The position numbers and the translations under genes are program-made. The notes below the pieces were generated by a model, which had not been told where the DNA came from, did no database searches, and was given only the letters and a program-made list of their open reading frames with translations. A stretch of 64,000 bases of DNA. It comes from an uncultured Bacteroidota bacterium (GTDB taxonomy: Bacteria; Bacteroidota; Bacteroidia; Flavobacteriales; Flavobacteriaceae). The number at the start of each line of letters is the position of its first letter. Positions within the stretch are counted from its first letter, which is position 1. The DNA lies in assembly GCA_902517895.1 (NCBI GenBank), contig CABYEA010000003.1, forward strand, positions 40,518 to 104,517, read 5' to 3'. Positions 34,371 through 42,364 of the stretch are shown here, piece by piece.

Positions 34371-35561
34371 CTAATTTTTTAATGCTGATTTGATTCTATT
34401 TACAGCCTTTTTTATTTGATCCGCTGAAGCTGCATAGGAAATCCTAATACAATTTGGATTTCCAAAAGCATCACCTGTTACGGTAGCAACTAGTGCTTTA
34501 TCAAGAAGAAACATGGACATATCAGATGCATTGTTAATTTTAAATCCGTCTATAGATTTTCCAAAATAATGAGAAATATTAGGAAAAACATAAAATGCAC
34601 CATCAGGAATATTACAATTGAATCCTTTGATTTCGCCCAGTAATTCAAGTATTAAGTCCCTTCTTGCCTTAAATTCCTCAACCATATATTCAATTTTATC
34701 AGGGTTTTCATTTAGGGCAGTAATCACTGCTCTTTGTGCTATACAATTAGCACCACTTGTTACCTGACCTTGAACTTTATTGCAAGCTCTCGCAATCCAT
34801 TCTGGGGCACCAATATAGCCTATTCTCCATCCAGTCATTGCAAAAGCTTTAGAAACACCATTTACAGTTATTGTTCTGTCTTTTACTGCGTTATGAGTTC
34901 CAATACTATTGTGACCACCTTTATAATTTATATGTTCATATATTTCATCAGAAACTATAAAAATGTTTTCATTATTTTCAAGTACTTTTGAGAGTACCGA
35001 AAGTTCTTCGTCAGAATAAACAGATCCACTAGGATTACATGGAGAACTGAACCATATCATTTTTGTTTTTTCTGTAATGGCACTTTTAAGTTGCGTACTG
35101 GTCATTTTAAAATCGTTTTCAATGTCGGTTTTTACTTCAACTGGAATACCTCCTTTTAATTTTATAATATCAGCGTAACTAACCCAGTATGGACAGGGTA
35201 AAATTACCTCATCACCTGGATTTATAAGTACTGATGCAATATTATATAATGCTTGTTTAGCACCTGTTGAAACCACAATTTGGGATGGACTATATATTAA
35301 TCCATTATCTCTTTCAAATTTTTTTATTATGGCTTTTTTTAAATCTAAATAACCATCTACTGGGGTATATGAATTATAATTTTCATCAATAGCTTTTTTT
35401 GCAGCATCTTTAATGAAATCAGGAATATTAAAATCAGGTTCGCCTAAACTCAAGCCAATTACGTCTTTTCCTTGACCTCTAAGTTCCCTTGCTTTTGCAG
35501 CCATAGCGAGTGTCTGGGAAGTTGCAAGATTTTTTACTCTTTTAGATAAATAATGTTCCAT
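34371..35561 (-). CDS. Class I/II aminotransferase, aspartate aminotransferase type (AspB-like)
   Basis: This is a PLP-dependent aminotransferase of 396 residues. Substrate and cofactor motifs are LGEPDFNIPDFI, TGAKQALYN, PCPYWVSYADI, SSPCNPSGSVYS, VSDEIYEH, and the Schiff-base lysine in NGVSKAFAMTGWRIGY. The C terminus has IRISYAAS. It is closest to the Ib aspartate aminotransferases, also able to use other amino acids. It is divergent from rsmG (48 bases between the ATG at 35561 and the first in-frame TTG of that frame). Confidence 0.92.
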   Translation of the reverse strand: MEHYLSKRVKNLATSQTLAMAAKARELRGQGKDVIGLSLGEPDFNIPDFIKDAAKKAIDENYNSYTPVDGYLDLKKAIIKKFERDNGLIYSPSQIVVSTGAKQALYNIASVLINPGDEVILPCPYWVSYADIIKLKGGIPVEVKTDIENDFKMTSTQLKSAITEKTKMIWFSSPCNPSGSVYSDEELSVLSKVLENNENIFIVSDEIYEHINYKGGHNSIGTHNAVKDRTITVNGVSKAFAMTGWRIGYIGAPEWIARACNKVQGQVTSGANCIAQRAVITALNENPDKIEYMVEEFKARRDLILELLGEIKGFNCNIPDGAFYVFPNISHYFGKSIDGFKINNASDMSMFLLDKALVATVTGDAFGNPNCIRISYAASADQIKKAVNRIKSALKN

Positions 35562-35624
35562 AATTTTAAGTTGCCTAAAAATAATACATAGTCTTAATTA
35601 TTAAAATTTTTGTTTACAATATTA

Positions 35625-35632
35625 TACTTTTG
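35625..35632 (+). promoter_or_regulatory. Putative promoter -7 box of rsmG
   Basis: TACTTTTG fits TAnnTTTG and would start the transcript near 35639, about 10 bases before the ATG at 35649. This supports that ATG and argues against an upstream TTG start at 35610. Confidence 0.4.
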
Positions 35633-35648
35633 TTTAATAACTTTAAAT

Positions 35649-36266
35649 ATGAAGATTATTATTGACCAATTTCCAGATCTGAACAAAAAACAAATTGATC
35701 AGTTTTCTAAGTTGAAAAATATATACGAGTATTGGAATAATAAAATAAATATCATTTCAAGAAAAGATATCGAAAATATATACCTTAGACACGTTCTTCA
35801 TTCTCTAGCCATTGCAAAGTTCATAAAATTTAAAAAAAACACTACAATTTTAGACCTAGGAACAGGAGGAGGATTTCCTGGTATTCCACTGGCAATAATC
35901 TTCCCTGAGAGTAACTTTATTTTGGTTGATAGCATTAAAAAAAAAATAGGAGTAGTTCGAGAGGTTGTGAAGGAAATAGAACTTCAGAATGTCAAATTTG
36001 AATGGTCCAGAGCCGAGGACTTAAATTGTAAATACGATTTTTTAGTAACAAGGGCTGTTGCAAAAATCCCTGACTTGGTAAAATGGTCAAAAGGAAGATT
36101 TAATAATAATTCTAAACATGGAATTTCAAATGGAATAATTGCGCTTAAGGGCGGAGATATTAATAAAGAGTTAATCAATATTAAAGAAAAAAAAATAGTG
36201 GATATCAAAGATATTTTTGACATCCACTATTTCAATAATAAAAAGATTGTATTTATCCCAGCCTAG
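35649..36266 (+). CDS. rsmG: 16S rRNA (guanine527-N7)-methyltransferase RsmG
   Basis: It methylates G527 (E. coli numbering) of 16S rRNA with SAM, a site linked to streptomycin response. It has 205 residues from the ATG at 35649 (MKIIIDQFPDL). A longer frame from a TTG at 35610 adds only a hydrophobic, non-conserved MFTILYFCLITLN. Motifs are NIISRKDIENIYLRHVLHSL, the SAM site LDLGTGGGFPGIPLAI, VDSIKKK, and the conserved TRAVAKI. The last 80 bases contain a terminator serving the convergent gene. Confidence 0.94.
   Translation: MKIIIDQFPDLNKKQIDQFSKLKNIYEYWNNKINIISRKDIENIYLRHVLHSLAIAKFIKFKKNTTILDLGTGGGFPGIPLAIIFPESNFILVDSIKKKIGVVREVVKEIELQNVKFEWSRAEDLNCKYDFLVTRAVAKIPDLVKWSKGRFNNNSKHGISNGIIALKGGDINKELINIKEKKIVDIKDIFDIHYFNNKKIVFIPA
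36187..36232 (-). terminator. Intrinsic terminator of the Omp28-like gene, inside the rsmG coding end
   Basis: Read on the minus strand, AAATAGTGGATG... and ATCCACTATTT form an 11-bp perfect stem (arms 36193-36203 and 36222-36232). It extends inward by five more pairs (TCAAA/TTTGA) after one mismatch, with a 6-base loop. It is followed directly by a run of nine T (36195 down to 36187). It begins 36 bases after the Omp28-like stop codon. The shape is that of a classic Rho-independent terminator, lying wholly within the 3' end of convergent rsmG. Confidence 0.85.
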
Positions 36267-36267
36267 T

Positions 36268-38322
36268 TTACCTTACACTTATTTTAAAAGTATTTATTCC
36301 ATTATCACTTTCAACCTTTACAAAATAAATTGATGTAGAAGGATTTGATAGAGAGAGCTGATGGTTATAATTATTAATCTTTTCGTCAACTACTTTTTGA
36401 CCCAACATATTGAAAATTTCAATATTTCTTAATATTTCACCTGAGCTAATACTTAGTAAATTATTAAACCTGTCGAAATAATATTCAAAATCTGAAATTT
36501 CATTATCATTTAAACCAAGTGTTCCCTCAACTACAAATTCATCCATTTGTAAGACAAAATTATCATCACTGACGTAGTTTATTCCAACTCTAATGTTTTG
36601 TCCTTCGTAAGTTGACAAATCAAATTCATATAATGTCCAATCTGTGGGCGCTTCCAAATATGCTCCTTCTGAAATAACCGTAAATTCATTATAATTTGTG
36701 GAATTTCCAATAGCAACTCTAAACCTCTCTAGACCCCAATCGTCTTTAAGGGTTTTTGCCATAAATCTTAATGTTGGGGATTCAATATTAACCAAAGAAA
36801 TTTCAGGACTTATCATCCAATCATTATTTTGGGTTACAGAGCCAGAAGGTACACAAGAAATGAAATACAGTCCTTGATTGCCTTCATAAGTTTCCCACCA
36901 GCTGGGCTCTTGTGGATTTGTGTTGGGATCGTTAGTAGCAGTAGCTAAGGCTTGGTTATAAATAAATCCTGCACCAGAATATGTCTCACTTGGAAAATCC
37001 ATAGCAGCAGAGCTATATGTAGCTAACCCGTCAATATCGTATATTATCCAATCTCCAATATTTTCAGATATAAATGGCTCATAACATTCAAAATTTTCTC
37101 TCCAGATAATTGGGGGGCCATATTCGTCGGGGCAATCTCCACCACCTACATTTGTTATTATTTCAGAAATTGAATTATTATTCTGATTTTCATCTTCGTT
37201 AAAAGAAGCAAAAACTACTAAGCTATAATCACCAACTTCGCTAAAATCATAAGTAACTTCGAATGTAAATTGTGTTGTTAAGCCAGATGAAATTGTTTCA
37301 GTATAATTTTCTGTTGAAATATTTATACCATCAACATCATAGGACATTTCAAAATTTGATATATCATTATCACCATTGTTTGAGATTGTTACAGTTACAC
37401 TTTCATTTTCAGAAAGATTTCCAGCAATTACGGGACTGTCAATTGAATCTACCGATAAGTCATAAGTTAAAGTGTTATATTCCATTTCTGCTCTAGTTAC
37501 ATTTATAACCTCCTGGGTTGACTCTGAAACAAAAACAATAACTTTTAGGTCATCTAATACTACTGGTATTCCATTGTAGTTTTCTGGAATATTGTATGAG
37601 TGAGTCGTTTGAATTAGACTTCCTTCAGCTGTAGTAATTTCTTCTCCCCATTGCCCGGTAATAAAGTCAACAAGCCTATCATTGTGAACAAAGTTAGCTC
37701 CACCAGCTGCAAGTGATGAACCTGCTTGGAAACCAATCGTATTGTCTTGAACAATAGCAATATTTAAGTAATTTAATGGGGTTGGGCTAATACCTGTGTA
37801 ATAAACCTCTGAATTAACAGTTAATGTGTTAGTTGAATAGTTAATTTCTGCTTCTGCTGCTACATTTAAATATGCTGGTTCAGCTAAAATTTCATCAATT
37901 GCATAAGTTGGAGGACTTTGCATCGCTATTCCACTAGCGTTAGAATAGCATGCACTAATTGCAGTTCCACCACCACTGGTATAATCGGGGAAAAAATGTC
38001 TGTTTATCGAAACTTGAGGGTTGCCGGTATTAAATGATTGACTGGATAATGCATCCCCATAGTTGGTTCTAAAATCTGGTTGACCTGATCCTGGAACAGC
38101 ATAGCTACCTTCATGAATTTTAACCACAATAATGTTTTCAGGATTACTATCTACGGCACCATATATGACTACATCCCCACAAGGACAGTAGTTACAGTTT
38201 ATACCAGTAAATTTTTCCACTAATGCTTTTTTGTTTTCAGGGCTTGTAGAAACAAAATTTTGGCTAACATTTTTTTGAAATATAAGTAAAAAAAATAGTA
38301 ATAAATATTTGTAATTTTTCAT
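36268..38322 (-). CDS. Omp28-like secreted protein with CARDB-like, choice-of-anchor and T9SS sorting domains
   Basis: This is an exported protein of 684 residues. It has a signal peptide at about 1-20, then an Omp28/thioredoxin-like domain from about 30 with VEKFTGINCNYCPCG (cysteines 43, 46, 48) and ending near 260. Next comes a CARDB-like beta domain (LSVDSIDSPVIAGNLSENE) near 285-390, a choice-of-anchor/jelly-roll domain (IIWRENFECYEPF to about 600), and a C-terminal T9SS type A sorting domain (FNMLGQKVVDEKI to TFKISVR). It should be secreted or cell-surface attached by the T9SS, for which PorT is encoded at 30695-31408. Function is unknown. A strong terminator lies beyond its stop. Confidence 0.8.
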   Translation of the reverse strand: MKNYKYLLLFFLLIFQKNVSQNFVSTSPENKKALVEKFTGINCNYCPCGDVVIYGAVDSNPENIIVVKIHEGSYAVPGSGQPDFRTNYGDALSSQSFNTGNPQVSINRHFFPDYTSGGGTAISACYSNASGIAMQSPPTYAIDEILAEPAYLNVAAEAEINYSTNTLTVNSEVYYTGISPTPLNYLNIAIVQDNTIGFQAGSSLAAGGANFVHNDRLVDFITGQWGEEITTAEGSLIQTTHSYNIPENYNGIPVVLDDLKVIVFVSESTQEVINVTRAEMEYNTLTYDLSVDSIDSPVIAGNLSENESVTVTISNNGDNDISNFEMSYDVDGINISTENYTETISSGLTTQFTFEVTYDFSEVGDYSLVVFASFNEDENQNNNSISEIITNVGGGDCPDEYGPPIIWRENFECYEPFISENIGDWIIYDIDGLATYSSAAMDFPSETYSGAGFIYNQALATATNDPNTNPQEPSWWETYEGNQGLYFISCVPSGSVTQNNDWMISPEISLVNIESPTLRFMAKTLKDDWGLERFRVAIGNSTNYNEFTVISEGAYLEAPTDWTLYEFDLSTYEGQNIRVGINYVSDDNFVLQMDEFVVEGTLGLNDNEISDFEYYFDRFNNLLSISSGEILRNIEIFNMLGQKVVDEKINNYNHQLSLSNPSTSIYFVKVESDNGINTFKISVR

Positions 38323-38339
38323 TGTAATCAGCTAATTGT

Positions 38340-38347
38340 TATATTTG
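38340..38347 (+). promoter_or_regulatory. Putative promoter -7 box of the 38373 secreted-protein gene
   Basis: TATATTTG in the 50-base gap between two divergent genes, with a predicted leader near 19 bases. Confidence 0.4.
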
Positions 38348-38372
38348 GGTATCTATTGTAAAATCTAATTTA

Positions 38373-39134
38373 ATGAAAAATTCATCAATATTATCTTTCA
38401 TATTTCTAATATTTTTTTCTGTTAATTCATTTTCACAAGTTGAATATGCAATCACCCTTGAGGATCTTGATGGCAACTCTTTCTCTGATAATGATATTTT
38501 ACAATTTGACACTGTTGAATATCCTGATGCATCTTTCACTTACAAGATTCGTAACAACACCTCTGAAACTATAAGGGTTAGGGTAGAAGCTGAAAGTTTT
38601 TCTGGCACCGATGGAAGTATGATGGAGTTATGTTTTGGGGAATGTTATTTTGGAATTGATCTTGGTCAATCTTACCCGATAAATCAAGCTCAACCATACG
38701 TATACATAGGGGCTGGTGATACCCAAATTGCAGATGGCGACCATTTTTTTAATTCTGATCCTGGAAATGGAAATGATCCGGTTGAATATTCATTTAGATT
38801 TTATATGTGTGATGAAAATGGGGATGGGTTAGTGAGTCAAGCTGAGTTGCAAACTGATTTCACTATACACTATTACTATTCAGCTAATTTAGGAGTAGAT
38901 AATTTTGATAGTCTAAAGTTTAATTATTATTTGCTAAATGATAAATTATATATCAACTCAGAATATGATTTATCTTTGAAAATTTATGATCTTAATGGTA
39001 AGAAGCTTTTACAAAATTCAATCCAAATTGGTAATAATACAATTGATATTACAAATCTTTCTAAACAGTATATCCTTTTGTCATTTGAATCTGATGAAAA
39101 CCAGATTATTACCAAGAAAGTTTTGATCCCTTAG
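38373..39134 (+). CDS. Secreted protein with T9SS type A sorting domain and an EF-hand-like loop
   Basis: This is a 253-residue protein with a signal peptide (about 1-21, ending VNSFSQ). A beta-rich domain of unknown type follows (EYAITLEDLDGNS to about 150). It contains CDENGDGLVSQAEL, which fits the D-x-N-x-DG-x(5)-E pattern of a calcium-binding loop. The last 80 residues form a sorting domain with LKIYDLNGKKLL and end IITKKVLIP. It is divergent from the Omp28-like gene. The biochemical role is unknown. Its 3' end overlaps the next convergent gene by 4 bases. Confidence 0.7.
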   Translation: MKNSSILSFIFLIFFSVNSFSQVEYAITLEDLDGNSFSDNDILQFDTVEYPDASFTYKIRNNTSETIRVRVEAESFSGTDGSMMELCFGECYFGIDLGQSYPINQAQPYVYIGAGDTQIADGDHFFNSDPGNGNDPVEYSFRFYMCDENGDGLVSQAELQTDFTIHYYYSANLGVDNFDSLKFNYYLLNDKLYINSEYDLSLKIYDLNGKKLLQNSIQIGNNTIDITNLSKQYILLSFESDENQIITKKVLIP

Positions 39135-40780
39135 AAGGAGTAAGATAAACTTAAATTATAACCATTACTTTCCGGAACGAATCTGCAAACTCCACCCACA
39201 CAAACCAGTCCACCTCTTTGTCTACCATAATTAGCACTCAATCTAGCGCTTCCCTTTGAGTAGCTTCCGCCTATGTTATAATAGTGTAGCTTTTCAGAAT
39301 TTCCATAGTTCCATATATCCGAAATGAAAAAGTTAATATTATTACTAATTCCTAATTCATAAACAAAACCCAACCAATCTTTTCTGTCTTCCTTGGTCCA
39401 TAAGTGTTGTAAGACAAACCTATTATTTCTGTTTTTATTATCCTTAGTATTAAGCTCAAAAACCCCGACATGAGCATCAATATTACCATCGACTCCCAGA
39501 GGACCACCAAGTGCTACGCCATTGTCAATTGACAAGTCAAGAAAAGTTAGCGTGGTACTTAGGTTTTTATTCCATCTGTTTTTTATTTCAATGTTGAAGT
39601 CCTGATAATATTTTTCTCCCTTTCCAATAAAATCAACATCATAAGATTCATCATCGTTAAAATTTGCCCCTATAGCCCCCCAATAGGAAAAGTTTATAGC
39701 TAACTTGGTTCTGAATTTACCTAGTAAAGTCTCCTTTTTAAAAGAGTAAAAGATGTCATTTTGAAACCCAATTTCTCCCACCCTTTGTTCAACATTATTA
39801 ATAACCAACCTGGGCTGTGAGTTATAAACATATATATTTGTTAATAGATAATCTTGTTGTTTTGTAAGAGCAGGCACAAAGCTCAAAGTTTTTTGGTTGT
39901 AAATATTCCCCTCAGCAAGTTTATCGCTGTAAAAATTAAAATTTTCAAGTCTTCTTATTGATGAGTTTATTCCAAGTCCTTTTTTTGAATATCCAAAATC
40001 AATTTGTAATGCTGTACCATCGTACATTCTTTGCGATAATATTTCTCCTTCATTCGCTAAAACATCCTTTCCTTTTTTAGCTAATTCAGCGTTGACATAA
40101 AAATCTTTATAGTAGAAGTTTAATCTTAATCCATTTATGTTGACATTTTCAGGTTCTCCAAATCCGGCATCTAATTTTTGATATCTGTTTAAATGGGTTA
40201 AACCTAATGAAAAACCAAATTTCTTGAGTTTTAAAAATTCAGAGATGTTAATATTAGAATTAACTCCAGATATAACTGAATTTGAGTAATTAAACCCATA
40301 TCGTTGTTTTCCGTGTATTGCTGAAATCTCTACTACTCTATTAGCATAAAATTTGTATCTAATTCCTCTGATAGAATTATTTATACCAAGCTGCCTGTCC
40401 TCCCATGCTCTAAAAACAAGTCCATTTCCAAATTGCTCATAAAATGATCCCACAGTAATTTCATTGTTTTCATTTACATATTTCATGTAATATTGAGCTA
40501 TTCCATCGTTTCCATCAAATATTTCTGAATATCCTAACAAAGCACTAGGCAGATAGCTTTCATATTGAATTCCGTATGAAAAATTTCCGTTTTGAAAATC
40601 TAATTGTAAATAATTGTTAGAACGAAAATTATCAGAGGGAGAATAAAAATTTAAACCCTCATCATCTTGTAAGTATTGAGAGTTGCTCTCAATACTACCA
40701 TAAATGAAAGTATTCTGTTGAGAATGAGATACGTAGGAAAAGCAAATAAAAATTGCTATTAATTTAATTTTAATCCGCAT
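39131..40780 (-). CDS. DUF6029-like outer-membrane barrel protein
   Basis: This is a 549-residue protein with a signal peptide (about 1-20, ending VSHSQ). A long chain of amphipathic beta strands follows, ending in the typical outer-membrane-type strand NGYNLSLSYSF. The start of the mature part (FIYGSIESNSQYL and GNGLVFRAWEDRQLGINNSIRG) matches a family of uncharacterised Bacteroidota proteins (DUF6029). The two cysteines close to the C terminus are in CVGGVCRF. Its start overlaps the TlpA-like gene by 11 bases, and the two are likely one operon. The function is unknown. Confidence 0.7.
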   Translation of the reverse strand: MRIKIKLIAIFICFSYVSHSQQNTFIYGSIESNSQYLQDDEGLNFYSPSDNFRSNNYLQLDFQNGNFSYGIQYESYLPSALLGYSEIFDGNDGIAQYYMKYVNENNEITVGSFYEQFGNGLVFRAWEDRQLGINNSIRGIRYKFYANRVVEISAIHGKQRYGFNYSNSVISGVNSNINISEFLKLKKFGFSLGLTHLNRYQKLDAGFGEPENVNINGLRLNFYYKDFYVNAELAKKGKDVLANEGEILSQRMYDGTALQIDFGYSKKGLGINSSIRRLENFNFYSDKLAEGNIYNQKTLSFVPALTKQQDYLLTNIYVYNSQPRLVINNVEQRVGEIGFQNDIFYSFKKETLLGKFRTKLAINFSYWGAIGANFNDDESYDVDFIGKGEKYYQDFNIEIKNRWNKNLSTTLTFLDLSIDNGVALGGPLGVDGNIDAHVGVFELNTKDNKNRNNRFVLQHLWTKEDRKDWLGFVYELGISNNINFFISDIWNYGNSEKLHYYNIGGSYSKGSARLSANYGRQRGGLVCVGGVCRFVPESNGYNLSLSYSF

Positions 40781-41258
40781 ATGTATTTAATTTTTCATAA
40801 AGGTAATCTTCGTCACCAGGCTGATAACCAGTGTGTTGATATAATATTTTTCTATTTTTTACTATTAGAGTTTGGGGTATAAATGATGTGCCTAGTGCTC
40901 TTTTAAAATCTTGATTGGAGTCTAAATATATTTCGTATGGCCAAGCCTTTCCGTTTACTAGTGCTTTAGCTCTTCTAGCTGATCTGCTATCATCTACACT
41001 AACTGCTATCAGGTTAAAATCTAATTCTTCTTTCCAATCATAATAAACTTCGTTAATTGCATCAAGTTCTTTAATACAAGGAACACACCACGTTGCCCAT
41101 AATGATATTACAGTGATTTTATTATCGTCAATAACATCAAAAATTTTAGTTTTTTTTCCTTCAAGGTCATTTAAATTTATATTTGGAATACTCTTTTGTG
41201 AGTATGCAGAGAAGGAAATAAGTAAGATTAAAAAAAGTAAAATTCTTTTCATAAACAC
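40770..41258 (-). CDS. TlpA-family thiol-disulfide reductase
   Basis: This is a thioredoxin-fold protein of 162 residues with a signal peptide (about 1-20, ending FSAYSQ). The active site is WATWCVPC with C58 and C61, and the cis-proline loop is FIPQTLIV. It should act outside the cytoplasm as a reductant of protein disulfides. The start could be M1 or M3. It is upstream of the DUF6029-like barrel in the same transcript. Omp28-like proteins with CxxC motifs are encoded on both sides of this pair. Confidence 0.88.
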   Translation of the reverse strand: MFMKRILLFLILLISFSAYSQKSIPNINLNDLEGKKTKIFDVIDDNKITVISLWATWCVPCIKELDAINEVYYDWKEELDFNLIAVSVDDSRSARRAKALVNGKAWPYEIYLDSNQDFKRALGTSFIPQTLIVKNRKILYQHTGYQPGDEDYLYEKLNTYAD

Positions 41259-41309
41259 TTGTAAATATACTTTCTTTTTTAATATTGCTTATTTAATTTT
41301 CAAAATATG

Positions 41310-41317
41310 TAAATTTG
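41310..41317 (+). promoter_or_regulatory. Putative promoter -7 box of the Omp28-like lipoprotein gene
   Basis: TAAATTTG, with a predicted leader of about 8 bases to the ATG at 41332. It supports that ATG over upstream starts in the same frame. Confidence 0.4.
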
Positions 41318-41331
41318 AAATCCTCTTAACT

Positions 41332-42363
41332 ATGAAAATAATATTTTTTAAATTTCTTTTTATTTCCTTATTGCTAATAAGCTGTAGTGATCAGGAGAAT
41401 TTTTCCCATTTAACACAAGAGCCAGAAATTGTTTCAGGTATCAACGTAAAAAGCTCCTACATCTCTGGTCAAAACATCCAATTTTATGTCTTTGATCAAA
41501 ATGAAAATGATGTTTCTGATATATCAATTTTTTATGTAGATGGATCTGAAATTTTAGGTAATCATATTATTCATGATGAAATTGGTAGTTATACTGTCTT
41601 TGCTGAATATTTAATCAACGGACAGTTATATAACACTGAGGAAATCACTTATAATGTAGTAAATCCGATTAACAAAGTATTAATTGAGGATTTTACCGGA
41701 ACATGGTGCGGATATTGTCCACCTGTAAAACAAGCTATAGAGCATGCAAGGGAACTTTATGCTGATAAAATTTCTGTTGTTGCAACACATCAAAATGATC
41801 AATTTGCGTTACCTCAAGAACAGGAGCTAACAGGCGCATTAGGACCATTTGGATTACCAGAGTCTAGAATAAATAGAACCACTGAGTGGGTTGAACCTTA
41901 TGACTTAAATTTGCTCGATGATTACATAGATGTCCAAAACAGCTTGGCAATATCGATTGAGAGTCATATTGAAAATAGCAGTCTGAATGTTAGTGTTCGT
42001 TTTGTGTCCTCCAGTCCATTGATTGACCATAAATTAGTTGTTTATGTCACTAAAAATGGATTGATTGCAGATCAATCTAATTATTTAAATTATGACGATA
42101 CTAGTTACTTTTATGGAATGGGAAATCCAATAGAAGATTACATTCATAATGATGTTTTGTTGCATAGCCTCACTGGGATTCTAGGAGATAATTTTGATGA
42201 TACACAACCTTATGATGATATAACAAAGACCTTTTCATTAGATATGTCAAACTCAGAAATTCAAGTGGATAATTCTTACATAGTTGCTTTTATTGTTAAT
42301 TCGGAAAACACAACAATAAACTCACAATCAGCGGCAGTAACTGAATTTCAGGATTTTAACTAA
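41332..42363 (+). CDS. Omp28-like lipoprotein
   Basis: This is a 343-residue protein from the ATG at 41332. The frame is open far upstream, but that part overlaps the TlpA-like gene and has no conserved sequence. A lipoprotein signal ends at the lipobox LLIS-C18, followed by an Ig-like region and then an Omp28 core. That core has LIEDFTGTWCGYCPPV (C126/C129) and ATHQNDQFALPQ. The CxxC and the fold suggest a thioredoxin-like ancestor. It likely sits in the outer membrane. Unlike the longer homologue at 36268-38322, it has no T9SS sorting domain. Confidence 0.8.
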   Translation: MKIIFFKFLFISLLLISCSDQENFSHLTQEPEIVSGINVKSSYISGQNIQFYVFDQNENDVSDISIFYVDGSEILGNHIIHDEIGSYTVFAEYLINGQLYNTEEITYNVVNPINKVLIEDFTGTWCGYCPPVKQAIEHARELYADKISVVATHQNDQFALPQEQELTGALGPFGLPESRINRTTEWVEPYDLNLLDDYIDVQNSLAISIESHIENSSLNVSVRFVSSSPLIDHKLVVYVTKNGLIADQSNYLNYDDTSYFYGMGNPIEDYIHNDVLLHSLTGILGDNFDDTQPYDDITKTFSLDMSNSEIQVDNSYIVAFIVNSENTTINSQSAAVTEFQDFN

Positions 42364-42364
42364 T

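Noticed and set aside
35610..35648. Upstream TTG start for rsmG
   Set aside because: The added residues are hydrophobic and not conserved, and the TTG lies before the predicted transcription start. The ATG at 35649 is preferred.
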